Below, in pieces: positions 26,245 to 34,293 of a stretch of DNA of 64,000 nucleotides. Origin of the DNA: Candidatus Peregrinibacteria bacterium CG11_big_fil_rev_8_21_14_0_20_49_14. Its GTDB lineage: Bacteria > Patescibacteriota > Gracilibacteria > Peribacterales > Peribacteraceae. The stretch covers positions 62,001-126,000 of the forward strand of contig PCVP01000028.1 of the NCBI GenBank assembly GCA_002787035.1. The letters are read 5' to 3'. Positions within the stretch are counted from its first letter, which is position 1. Every line of letters starts with the position of its first letter. The translations under genes and the position numbers were made by a program. The notes beneath the pieces were generated by a model. It did no database searches. It had not been told where the DNA came from and saw only the letters and a program-made list of their open reading frames with translations.

Positions 26245-27227
26245 GCATTACTGCACGATCCGCACCGAATATCGCCCTCATTAAATACTGGGGTAACCGA
26301 AACGACACATACAGGCTTTGTGCGGCAAACTCCACTTCCATGACACTCAATATTCCAGGCGTACGCGTGAGCGTTGCGCATGCAGACACATTGGTTGTGC
26401 ATTCCCTGAATAAGCAGATGACGGAGAAAGACACGCTGCGCTTCGCAGAAACACTTCGACTCATTCGGGGGTACCTTGGGTCATTGGGGTACGACCGGGC
26501 GCTTCCTGCGTCACTGCACATAGAAATCGACTCGGAAATCCCACCGTCCATAGGACTGGCATCGTCTTCCGCGGTATTCTCCGCCCTCCCCAAAGCCATT
26601 GCGGGGCTGCTCGACGCGGATCTGACAGATGAGCAGATTTCAGTGATGGCCAGACTCGGCTCCGGCTCCGCTGCCAGAAGCATATTCGGAGGATTTAGTG
26701 CCATACGAAATACCGGAGGCAACGACATAGACAGCGCCGTCGGCTGGCAGATAGTCGACGAGCATCACTGGCAGTTGCACGATATAATTATCGTACCGAG
26801 TACGCAGGAGAAAAAAGTGGGCTCTTCGGAAGGACACGCATTCGCACAAACAAGCCCCCACTTCGCTGAGCGTATTCGGGCAATAAAAGAGTACCGACAA
26901 CAAGAATGCATAGATGCCATAGAGCAAAAAGATTTTGAGAAGCTGCAACACATCGCGGAAGAAGATTGCATGGATATGCACAGGTGCATGGAAACACAGC
27001 AACCCCCGTTGCACTACCTTTCGAGTGAGACACTGCGCATCGTGGGAGAAGTGAAACAGTTACGAGAAGCCGAACACATTCCCGTGCTCTACACCATGGA
27101 TGCGGGGCCAACGGTACATCTTTTCTGCACGAATGAAGCCAGAAACAGGATAGTTGAATTCGCTCATGAACAAGCCGATTGCACCATTTTTAAAGCGAGC
27201 ATCGGTCCCGGTACTCATCTTGTATAA
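26241..27227 (+). CDS. mvaD: diphosphomevalonate decarboxylase
   Basis: 328 aa from ATG 26241. It has the family's ARSAPNIALIKYWGNRND (Lys for substrate), PPSIGLASSSAVFSAL (ATP loop), ARLGSGSAARSIFGGF with the conserved Arg, and YTMDAGPTVHLF with the catalytic Asp. It converts 5-diphosphomevalonate to IPP with ATP. Because Lys and Asp are both kept, it is unlikely to be one of the mevalonate-3-kinase-like relatives, so a diphosphorylated substrate and hence a phosphomevalonate kinase are expected. Translationally coupled on both sides. Confidence 0.93.
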   Translation: MSITARSAPNIALIKYWGNRNDTYRLCAANSTSMTLNIPGVRVSVAHADTLVVHSLNKQMTEKDTLRFAETLRLIRGYLGSLGYDRALPASLHIEIDSEIPPSIGLASSSAVFSALPKAIAGLLDADLTDEQISVMARLGSGSAARSIFGGFSAIRNTGGNDIDSAVGWQIVDEHHWQLHDIIIVPSTQEKKVGSSEGHAFAQTSPHFAERIRAIKEYRQQECIDAIEQKDFEKLQHIAEEDCMDMHRCMETQQPPLHYLSSETLRIVGEVKQLREAEHIPVLYTMDAGPTVHLFCTNEARNRIVEFAHEQADCTIFKASIGPGTHLV

Positions 27228-28435
27228 TGGATCTTCGCTCTCTTCCCGACGGCCTCTCTCCGCAGCAGCGATGTGACGAACGACGAAGACGAATAGAACA
27301 GGAGTCGGGTGCGGACCTCTCTTTCACACAGGAAAAAGACGAGCGCATAGGACAGGCGGACGAAAAGAACTGTGAACAAATGTTTGGTAGTGTCCCGTTG
27401 CCCGTCGGCTATGCGGGCCCGCTTACTTTCACGGGAAGCTCGGGAGAGAAAACGACCGTACACCTTCCGCTCGCAACGACTGAGGGTGCACTAGTCGCCA
27501 GTGTGAATCGCGGATGCAAGGTGCTGTCTGAGACGAACGTTCATACCGATTCCGTGCATCATGGCATCACACGATCACTCGCGTTTGCGGTGGGCGACAA
27601 CGCAGATGCACATGTACCGAAAACCGATGATGAAAGTGCAAATGGTGTACGATCGTTCATAGTAGAATTAGGTGTTAAATCGACAGAATGGAAGCAAATT
27701 GCGCAGTCCACCAGCAATCACCTTCGTGTGATTAGCCACGATGTCGATGCGTGGGATTCCACCGTATTTCTCACACTCGCATTCGATACGGATGAAGCCA
27801 TGGGCATGAACATGGCAACCATTGCCGCACAGGCGGTAGCGGAATGGATAGTCGAACACATGACCGAGCACTCCCCTCGTCTTCTTACCGTTGCGGGCAA
27901 TGTCGACAGCGATAAAAAACCGAGCAAGCGCACACACGACAAAGGTCGCGGGTACGAAGTGACGGCGGAAGCACTGCTGCCTGCGGCACTCATTCGAGAC
28001 GTACTTAAGACAAGCGCGACAGCCATGAAAGCAGTGGCGGAAGCAAAGCTGGAAAAGGGATCGGTTATCGCTGGTGCGATCGGAAGTAATTTGCATGCCG
28101 CCAATATTGTCGCCGCACTCTACTTGGCCACAGGTCAGGATGCCGCACACACCGTGGAAGGATCTCTGACAGACACGACAGTGGAGCGCAAAGGCGAAGA
28201 CCTCCTGGTAAAGGTGCGGCTCCCCGCGGTACTGGTGGGAGTGCGCGGAGGAGGCACGGCACTGCCCGCACAACACCAGTGCTTGCAGCTGTTACTCGGC
28301 AAGCAATCATCGCTGCACCCCAAAAAGCAGTTGGCTGAAACTATTGGTGCCGCCGTACTGGCGGGAGAGATTTCTCTGCTTGCGGCACAGGCGAATCATA
28401 GCCTTGCATCCGCCCACAAAAAGCATGCAAGATAG
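27227..28435 (+). CDS. mvaA: hydroxymethylglutaryl-CoA reductase (class I)
   Basis: 402 aa. It reduces HMG-CoA to mevalonate with NADPH. Visible are PLPVGYAGPL, LATTEGALVASVNRGCK with the catalytic Glu, SDKKPSKR with the Lys, GQDAAHTVEGS with the Asp, and a C-terminal SAHKKHAR with the His. The usual TGDAMGMNM is TDEAMGMNM here. No membrane domain is present, as in archaeal class I enzymes. Its ATG shares one base with the mvaD stop (TAATG). Confidence 0.95.
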   Translation: MDLRSLPDGLSPQQRCDERRRRIEQESGADLSFTQEKDERIGQADEKNCEQMFGSVPLPVGYAGPLTFTGSSGEKTTVHLPLATTEGALVASVNRGCKVLSETNVHTDSVHHGITRSLAFAVGDNADAHVPKTDDESANGVRSFIVELGVKSTEWKQIAQSTSNHLRVISHDVDAWDSTVFLTLAFDTDEAMGMNMATIAAQAVAEWIVEHMTEHSPRLLTVAGNVDSDKKPSKRTHDKGRGYEVTAEALLPAALIRDVLKTSATAMKAVAEAKLEKGSVIAGAIGSNLHAANIVAALYLATGQDAAHTVEGSLTDTTVERKGEDLLVKVRLPAVLVGVRGGGTALPAQHQCLQLLLGKQSSLHPKKQLAETIGAAVLAGEISLLAAQANHSLASAHKKHAR

Positions 28436-28457
28436 CTATTTTTTGGTTGTTTTTTGC

Positions 28458-28463
28458 TACAAT
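28458..28463 (+). promoter_or_regulatory. -10 box (TACAAT) of a leaderless promoter for HMG-CoA synthase
   Basis: TACAAT ends seven bases before ATG 28471, placing the transcription start at or next to the codon. It would separate the synthase-thiolase-DUF35 unit from the kinase-decarboxylase-reductase unit. Confidence 0.5.
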
Positions 28464-28470
28464 GCCGCCA

Positions 28471-29502
28471 ATGAGCAAGTCAGCCATTATCGGGTTTGGC
28501 ATGTACCTACCCTACGAACGCATTCGTACGACAGATATCGCTGAGTACTGGAAACAAGATGCCCGTGCCATGCAGAGCGGACTCGGCGTACGTGAGAAAA
28601 CCGTACCCGGTGCGGGTGAAGACTCGTTCACCATGGCCTACGAAGCCGCCAAGCAAGCGATAGACGATGCGGATATTAAAGCATCGCAAATTTCAGCGGT
28701 TTTTGTCGGTTCCGAAAGCCACCCGTATGCGGTGAAACCGACAAGTGGCATGGTAGCCGACGCCCTGAACACAGACCCGTTCTGCCACTGTGCGGATTTG
28801 GAGTTCGCCTGCAAAGCTGGAACCGCAGGCATGCAGATAGTCGACTCCATGGTACGAGCAAAACAGATCCGCTACGGCCTTGCCATAGGAAGCGACACCG
28901 CACAGGCAGCTCCCGGCGATGCGTTGGAATACACGGCGGCTGCAGGGGCGGCAGCGGTTGTCATAGGGTCTGAGCGAGCGAAGAACGCACTGTGCAGAAT
29001 AGATTTCACGTTGTCATTCACCACCGATACTCCGGATTTCTGGCGCGGTGCGCGCGATGCCTACCCGAGTCATGCGGGTCGTTTTACGGGGGAGCCCGCG
29101 TACTTTCTGCACATGAGAGAGGCAACGAAAGGCATACTGCAAATGGCGGATTGCAACACGAAAGATATCGACCATGTCGTACTGCACATGCCAAACGCCA
29201 AGTTCCCGAGCAGGGTTGCCAAAGAGTTCGGATTTACAAGCGAGCAAATGGAACACGGATTCATTGTGCCGCACATCGGCAACACCTACAGCGCCTGTTC
29301 CCCTCTCGGGCTCATGCACGTGCTGCAGAAAGCCAAAGAAGGGCAAACCATTCTACTTGTGTCGTACGGATCTGGCGCCGGTTCCGATGCATTCCTCATG
29401 ACCATGTTGCGCGACGGCGCTCCGCTTCCGACAGACACGAGAGAGACGCAGTACATCTCGTACGGTGAATACAGCAAACGAGGTCACCCCGTAGCCGCAT
29501 AA
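28471..29502 (+). CDS. hydroxymethylglutaryl-CoA synthase (archaeal type)
   Basis: 343 aa from ATG 28471. It condenses acetoacetyl-CoA with acetyl-CoA to HMG-CoA. The thiolase-fold signature is FACKAGTAGMQIV (catalytic Cys), with GVREKTVPG, HMPNAKFPSRVAKE (catalytic His) and GNTYSACSPLGLMHVL. The sequence pattern is that of archaeal HMG-CoA synthase, which works in a complex with thiolase and a DUF35 protein; both are encoded next. It was probably acquired from archaea or shared with them. Confidence 0.93.
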   Translation: MSKSAIIGFGMYLPYERIRTTDIAEYWKQDARAMQSGLGVREKTVPGAGEDSFTMAYEAAKQAIDDADIKASQISAVFVGSESHPYAVKPTSGMVADALNTDPFCHCADLEFACKAGTAGMQIVDSMVRAKQIRYGLAIGSDTAQAAPGDALEYTAAAGAAAVVIGSERAKNALCRIDFTLSFTTDTPDFWRGARDAYPSHAGRFTGEPAYFLHMREATKGILQMADCNTKDIDHVVLHMPNAKFPSRVAKEFGFTSEQMEHGFIVPHIGNTYSACSPLGLMHVLQKAKEGQTILLVSYGSGAGSDAFLMTMLRDGAPLPTDTRETQYISYGEYSKRGHPVAA

Positions 29503-29504
29503 GT

Positions 29505-30623
29505 ATGAACGCAGATATTTTCCTCATCGGCTCAGGACAAACTCGCTTCGCCGAGTGGTGGGACAAAAGTATTTCCGACCTGCTGCAAGAAGCGGCATAC
29601 GAAGCGCTGGAGCATTCTCCGTGCAAACCGTCCGAAATCGATATGGTCATCGTGGCAAACATGATTGCGGAACGCACGAACGGACAAGCGCATCTCGGAG
29701 CCATAGCCTCCGCGCTCTTTCCTCACAATCCTCCCGCTCTGCGGGTGGAGTCCGCCTGTGCATCCGGTGCCGTGGCACTGCACACCGCATGCGGCATGCT
29801 GGAAAGCGGGAGAGCGAAGAACATTTTGGTAATCGGTGTGGAGAAAATGACAGACGTACCGGTATCGGAAGTTTCCGCCGCACTTATGGGAGCCGCCGAC
29901 AGTGAGAAAGATGCACCGAGCGGCCTGACATTTCCGGGAATTTTCGGACTCATCGCACAGCGATACATGTACGAGCACGGACTGACTCGAGAGCAACTCA
30001 ATACGGTAAGTGCAGTGCACCACCGCAATGCTCTCAGTAATCCTTTCGCACAATTTCGCATGGAGATACCTGCGGAGAAAATCTCGCAAAGTCCGAACGT
30101 GGCAGAACCTCTCTGTATGCTCGATTGCTCTCCCATAAGCGACGGAGCAGCCGCATGCATTCTCTCAACCACACACGAAAGTGATATGAAAATAGTGGCC
30201 TCCCAACTGGCTTCGGATGCCGTGAGCCTGACGGATCGCAAGAGCATCACGTCGTTTTCAGCAACCAAAACCGCCATGGAGAAGGCACTGGAAGAAGCGG
30301 ACACGGACAGAAAGAACATATCTCATATGGAAATTCATGATTGCTTCTCCATAGCAGCTCTCATCAATGTCGAAGACCTCGGATTTGCTGAGCCCGGAAA
30401 AGGAATAGAACTCTATGAGCAAACTGAATCTGTTCCAAGTATCAATGCCAGCGGAGGACTGAAAGCCTGTGGCCACCCCGTGGCTGCCACGGGTATCAAG
30501 CAGGTGACAGACGTATCCAAGCAACTCAGAGCATCGGGAAATCGCTGGGGACTTGCACAGAATTTTGGCGGAGCATGTGCCAGTTGCGGTATACATATAC
30601 TCGAACATACTCCCGTCTCATAA
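29505..30623 (+). CDS. acetyl-CoA acetyltransferase (archaeal-type thiolase)
   Basis: 372 aa. It makes acetoacetyl-CoA from two acetyl-CoA. The nucleophilic Cys is in ESACASGAVALHTACG, the second active-site region is IHDCFSIAALINVEDLGF, and GGLKACGHPVAATG carries the His and the second Cys. Archaeal and SCP2-type thiolases have this shorter form. Two bases separate it from HMG-CoA synthase. The order synthase-thiolase-DUF35 matches the archaeal complex in which the intermediate is channelled. Confidence 0.93.
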   Translation: MNADIFLIGSGQTRFAEWWDKSISDLLQEAAYEALEHSPCKPSEIDMVIVANMIAERTNGQAHLGAIASALFPHNPPALRVESACASGAVALHTACGMLESGRAKNILVIGVEKMTDVPVSEVSAALMGAADSEKDAPSGLTFPGIFGLIAQRYMYEHGLTREQLNTVSAVHHRNALSNPFAQFRMEIPAEKISQSPNVAEPLCMLDCSPISDGAAACILSTTHESDMKIVASQLASDAVSLTDRKSITSFSATKTAMEKALEEADTDRKNISHMEIHDCFSIAALINVEDLGFAEPGKGIELYEQTESVPSINASGGLKACGHPVAATGIKQVTDVSKQLRASGNRWGLAQNFGGACASCGIHILEHTPVS

Positions 30624-30629
30624 ACTGCC

Positions 30630-31562
30630 ATGTCTCATCCTTCCATTGCTCACCGCGCAAAAGCAGACCGAAAGCAGAAAATGCAGGCGGGGAAGATCGT
30701 GTCGTTTACGACTGTTTCTCATCCCCCGGAGGGGTTCGGTTCGGAGCCGCTCACCATCGGCATGGTGGAGCTGGAGGACGGATCGCAGGCTATGGGACAA
30801 CTCATAGTGCCCGGCAATGCGACATTGGCCATAGGACAGGAAGTCATACCACGCATGAAACGAATACGTACCAATGCACAGGGGCTGCACCTGTACGACA
30901 CCGCCTACGAACTGCTTACAAAGAAACCGGCGGAAACTACGGAGAGTACTTCGCAATTCCCCGGGTACATCATCGCATTGTACGGCCCTTCGGGTGTGGG
31001 AAAATCCACAGTGAGCAATCTCCTCACCGCCATGCTTTCCGAGTACGTCGGCACCGTACCAATTATGACAACACGCTCGAAGAAGAAAGGAGATGACGGC
31101 GAATATCAGCACATAGATGAAGAAAAATTCATAGAGATGTGCCGGAAAAAAGAAATAATTGCCGCAACGCAAATCCCCTCTCGCAGTGAAAATCGATGGT
31201 ACGGCTACAGAGAAAAGGACATCCTGAGTATTTGGGAAGCTGGAAAGATTCCCGTGGTCATTACCGAACAAAATCTGCTGCAAGAACTCAGCAGTCACTA
31301 CGGACGACGATCTGTGCTTTCGTTTGGCCTGCTGCCTCCGGGAAAAAGCAGGCGTGCCATGCTCTCGCAACTGCTGCACCGCTTGCGCAGTCGCGGTCGC
31401 GATACGGAAAAGCACATTCAAGACCGCATGAAGAACGCCGAAAGAGATCTCGACTTCTTCGAGGAGCGAAAAGAGCTCTTCGACCACATTCTGGTTAATG
31501 AGGATCTCGACACCGTACTGCAAGCACTGAAAGGGCACGTTCTGCAGCCTGAAAGGGGCTAA
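30630..31562 (+). CDS. DUF35 OB-fold fused to a guanylate-kinase-like P-loop kinase (candidate phosphomevalonate kinase)
   Basis: 310 aa. Residues of about 20-80 resemble the DUF35 OB-fold (GKIVSFTTVSHPPEGFG, MGQLIV), the partner of archaeal thiolase/HMG-CoA synthase, but the usual N-terminal zinc-ribbon Cys are missing. Residues 111-305 follow guanylate kinase: P-loop GPSGVGKS (119-126), TTR (147-149), Tyr159, WYGY (190-193), and a C-terminal RLRSRGRDTEKHIQDRMKNA lid/helix. By eye, phosphate-gripping residues stay, while guanine-reading acidic positions (Glu in the FLEWAE block, Asp in the EIDVQG block) are changed to IIAATQ and ITEQN. A substrate other than GMP is therefore plausible. Animal phosphomevalonate kinases are also P-loop enzymes. 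Confidence 0.7.
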   Translation: MSHPSIAHRAKADRKQKMQAGKIVSFTTVSHPPEGFGSEPLTIGMVELEDGSQAMGQLIVPGNATLAIGQEVIPRMKRIRTNAQGLHLYDTAYELLTKKPAETTESTSQFPGYIIALYGPSGVGKSTVSNLLTAMLSEYVGTVPIMTTRSKKKGDDGEYQHIDEEKFIEMCRKKEIIAATQIPSRSENRWYGYREKDILSIWEAGKIPVVITEQNLLQELSSHYGRRSVLSFGLLPPGKSRRAMLSQLLHRLRSRGRDTEKHIQDRMKNAERDLDFFEERKELFDHILVNEDLDTVLQALKGHVLQPERG

Positions 31563-31650
31563 AATCAACATGAATATCATATGGAAAACGTACGATGACT
31601 GTTTTGCATAAAAATCTGTTCTGTCCATAGTCTCAGATGCAAAATTCTGC

Positions 31651-31656
31651 TATAAT
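31651..31656 (+). promoter_or_regulatory. -10 box (TATAAT) upstream of the glucan genes
   Basis: TATAAT in the 140-base gap after the DUF35-kinase gene, 47 bases before ATG 31704. It would start the glycosyltransferase-GH57-GH15 transcript. The -35 region is not clear. Confidence 0.4.
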
Positions 31657-31703
31657 TGAAGGATTTTTGGGTCAAATTCTCGAAAACAAACACACAAAGA
31701 ACA

Positions 31704-32921
31704 ATGAAGCGACTACATACGCTGATGTTCGGCTGGGAATACCCCCCCATTCACTTGGGAGGACTGGGTGTGGCATGCCAAGGACTCGTACGCGGACTCA
31801 TGAGCAACGGAGTGAAAGTGACGCTCGTTCTGCCGAATCCGGACGCCGAAAGGGAGGGAGATTTGGATGTCTTATACCCGACGGAGGAAATGCTGAATCA
31901 CGTGCATATCGAAAGCATTCTGTCTCCGTACGACACGTTCGACTCCTACGGCATGCGCATACATACCATTCCTGCCGGACGACAGCACATCTACGGAGCG
32001 GATCTCGGTGAGGCGGTGGCACAGTACACTGCCGCGAGCGTGGAGATGACAAAAGATGTGCATCCGGATGTGGTGCACTGTCACGACTGGATGACATACG
32101 AAGCGGCAGCCCGCGCAGCCAAATACCATGCGAAACCTCTGGTGGCACACATTCATGCAACCGAATTGGACAGAACACATTTTCATCCGAACGAATGGAT
32201 TTACAACCGAGAGCTCAAGGGATTTACGATGGCAGACAAAATTATCGCTGTCAGTAACTACACGAAAAATATACTGGTGAAACACTACGGCATATCGCCA
32301 CACAAAATTCATGTGGTACACAACGGAGGAACGTTCCCCGTGGCGGAAACATCGCACAAAATGCATTCGCAGTACGGCTACAAAAAGCAGCCAATGGTGC
32401 TCTTTCTTGGTCGCATGGCGTTACAGAAAGGACCGTATCAATTCCTGGATATGGCCGCCAAGGTGCATGCATCACGTTCGGATGTGCAATTTGTCATGGC
32501 AGGAGACGGCGACATGCTCGGCGGACTCATAGACGAATCCGTACGCCTCGGGCTCAAAGATTCCATTATTTTCGCAGGCAAAGTGACGAACGGCGAAGCG
32601 CAAAAACTGTTCTCTCAAGCGGACTGTTTCGTTATGCCCTCTCTCTCGGAACCGTTCGGACTGGTGGCTCTGGAGGCGGTGGCGCAGGGAACTCCTGTGA
32701 TCATCTCAAAACAGTCGGGAGTGAGCGAAGTTATAAGTCACGGATTCGCCGTGGACTTCTGGGACACAGCCAAGATGGCAGACTGCGTACTGACAATACT
32801 TCGGGATGATGCGCTGGCACAGCAACTGAGCTCCGAAGCCTCACGAGTCGTTACACAACTTACATGGGAACATCAGGCCATGGCCGTTCGTTCTCTCTAC
32901 CACAACATACTTCATACCTAG
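31704..32921 (+). CDS. glycogen/starch synthase-like glycosyltransferase (GT4/GT5)
   Basis: 405 aa from ATG 31704. The N-terminal GWEYPPIHLGGLGVACQGL is the nucleotide-sugar-binding signature of glycogen synthases (GT5) and related GT4 enzymes. HCHDWMTYEAA-like CHDW, HIHATELDR, FLGRMALQKGPYQFLD, and the C-terminal E-x7-E motif in PSLSEPFGLVALEAVAQGTPVI complete the GT-B fold. It probably elongates an alpha-1,4-glucan from ADP- or UDP-glucose. Two glucan hydrolases follow directly. Confidence 0.88.
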   Translation: MKRLHTLMFGWEYPPIHLGGLGVACQGLVRGLMSNGVKVTLVLPNPDAEREGDLDVLYPTEEMLNHVHIESILSPYDTFDSYGMRIHTIPAGRQHIYGADLGEAVAQYTAASVEMTKDVHPDVVHCHDWMTYEAAARAAKYHAKPLVAHIHATELDRTHFHPNEWIYNRELKGFTMADKIIAVSNYTKNILVKHYGISPHKIHVVHNGGTFPVAETSHKMHSQYGYKKQPMVLFLGRMALQKGPYQFLDMAAKVHASRSDVQFVMAGDGDMLGGLIDESVRLGLKDSIIFAGKVTNGEAQKLFSQADCFVMPSLSEPFGLVALEAVAQGTPVIISKQSGVSEVISHGFAVDFWDTAKMADCVLTILRDDALAQQLSSEASRVVTQLTWEHQAMAVRSLYHNILHT

Positions 32922-32928
32922 TTTTATT

Positions 32929-34293
32929 ATGCACCCTCACATCTGCCTCTACTTCCAGGTACACCAGCCCTACAGACTGGATGATCTGCGCACGACGGAC
33001 GTCGGACAGCATAAACCCTACTTCGATACGCAAAAGAATCACGATATCTTCCGTAAGGTTGCTGAGAAGTGTTACTTACCCGCAAATAAGTTGATGCTGG
33101 AACTCTTGGAAAAACATGCGCACTTCTCCATAGCCTATTCTCTCTCGGGAGTATTTCTGGAGCAGTGCGAAGAGTTCGGACAGGACGTGCTAGATTCCTT
33201 TATGAAGCTTGCCGCCACGGGAAAAGTGGAGTTTTTGGCAGAAACGTACTATCACTCCCTCAGCTCCATGCACTCGCTGCCGGAGTTCTGTGAACAGGTG
33301 GCAATGCACAGTGAAAAAATCTCTGATCTGTTTGGAGTACAGCCGCGTGTTTTTAGAAATACCGAACTTATTTTCAACAATGAGATAGCGCACATTGCGC
33401 GCATGATGGGCTTTGTCGGCATACTGGCCGAAGGCGCAGACCACCTGCTGCACGGAAGGAGTCCCAACGAACCGTACGTACCTCCCGAGTTTTACCTTCC
33501 GGAAGAGACGCACTGGAACATTATAAAAAAGAACTTCCCGAATGCGCATCCGGCGGAGAAAATTCACGTACTCCTGAAGAACTACAAACTCTCGGACGAC
33601 GTCGCATTCCGCTTCTCCGATAAAAGCTGGATAGGCTATCCCCTGAAAGCAGAAACATTCACCGATTGGGTCATGAGCAGCGGCGGACACAATATAAATC
33701 TCTTCATGGACTACGAAACATTCGGAGAACATCAGTGGGAAGACACAGGAATATTTGAGTTTCTTCGTGCACTTCCGCAAGTGTGGGAAGAACGCGGTAT
33801 TCGCGCCCTGACACCTTCGGCTATTCTCGAAGACTGGAAACACAACACGAACCAAGCAATCGGCATAGCGCCGAAAGAACGCGAGCATGTGGGCAGAGAC
33901 ATCTCATCCATACTCGAAGCGCTCTCCGCAATCTGGAAGAGACCTGCACACGTACCGTCTCCCATGACATACCGTGAACAGGAGTTCGACGCGCATCTGC
34001 CTGTTTCGTGGGCGGACACGGAGCGAGATCTCTCCGCGTGGGAAGGGAATCGAATTCAAGATGCCTCACTGGAAGCAATTTACGAGATGGAAGAGGCCGT
34101 AAAAGCAACCGGAGATCCGGTGCTCATAACAGAGTGGCGCAAGCTGCAGACATCGGATCACTTCTACTACATGTGCACGAAGTACTGGAGTGACGGCGAT
34201 GTGCACAAGTACTTCAGTCCGTACGATTCTCCGTACGAAGCGTACCGAAGATTCAGTCATGCCATTCACGACTTACGTTCCCGACTCTCTTAA
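32929..34293 (+). CDS. glycoside hydrolase family 57 (alpha-amylase/4-alpha-glucanotransferase-like)
   Basis: 454 aa, (beta/alpha)7-barrel GH57. Conserved regions are visible in order: HQPYRL (residues about 11-16), GKVEFLAETYYHS, FRNTELIFNN with the catalytic Glu nucleophile, and FMDYETFGEHQW with the acid/base Asp. No signal peptide, so it acts on intracellular glucan. Specificity (amylase, branching or transferase) cannot be read from the sequence. Its stop is followed immediately by the GH15 start. Confidence 0.92.
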   Translation: MHPHICLYFQVHQPYRLDDLRTTDVGQHKPYFDTQKNHDIFRKVAEKCYLPANKLMLELLEKHAHFSIAYSLSGVFLEQCEEFGQDVLDSFMKLAATGKVEFLAETYYHSLSSMHSLPEFCEQVAMHSEKISDLFGVQPRVFRNTELIFNNEIAHIARMMGFVGILAEGADHLLHGRSPNEPYVPPEFYLPEETHWNIIKKNFPNAHPAEKIHVLLKNYKLSDDVAFRFSDKSWIGYPLKAETFTDWVMSSGGHNINLFMDYETFGEHQWEDTGIFEFLRALPQVWEERGIRALTPSAILEDWKHNTNQAIGIAPKEREHVGRDISSILEALSAIWKRPAHVPSPMTYREQEFDAHLPVSWADTERDLSAWEGNRIQDASLEAIYEMEEAVKATGDPVLITEWRKLQTSDHFYYMCTKYWSDGDVHKYFSPYDSPYEAYRRFSHAIHDLRSRLS

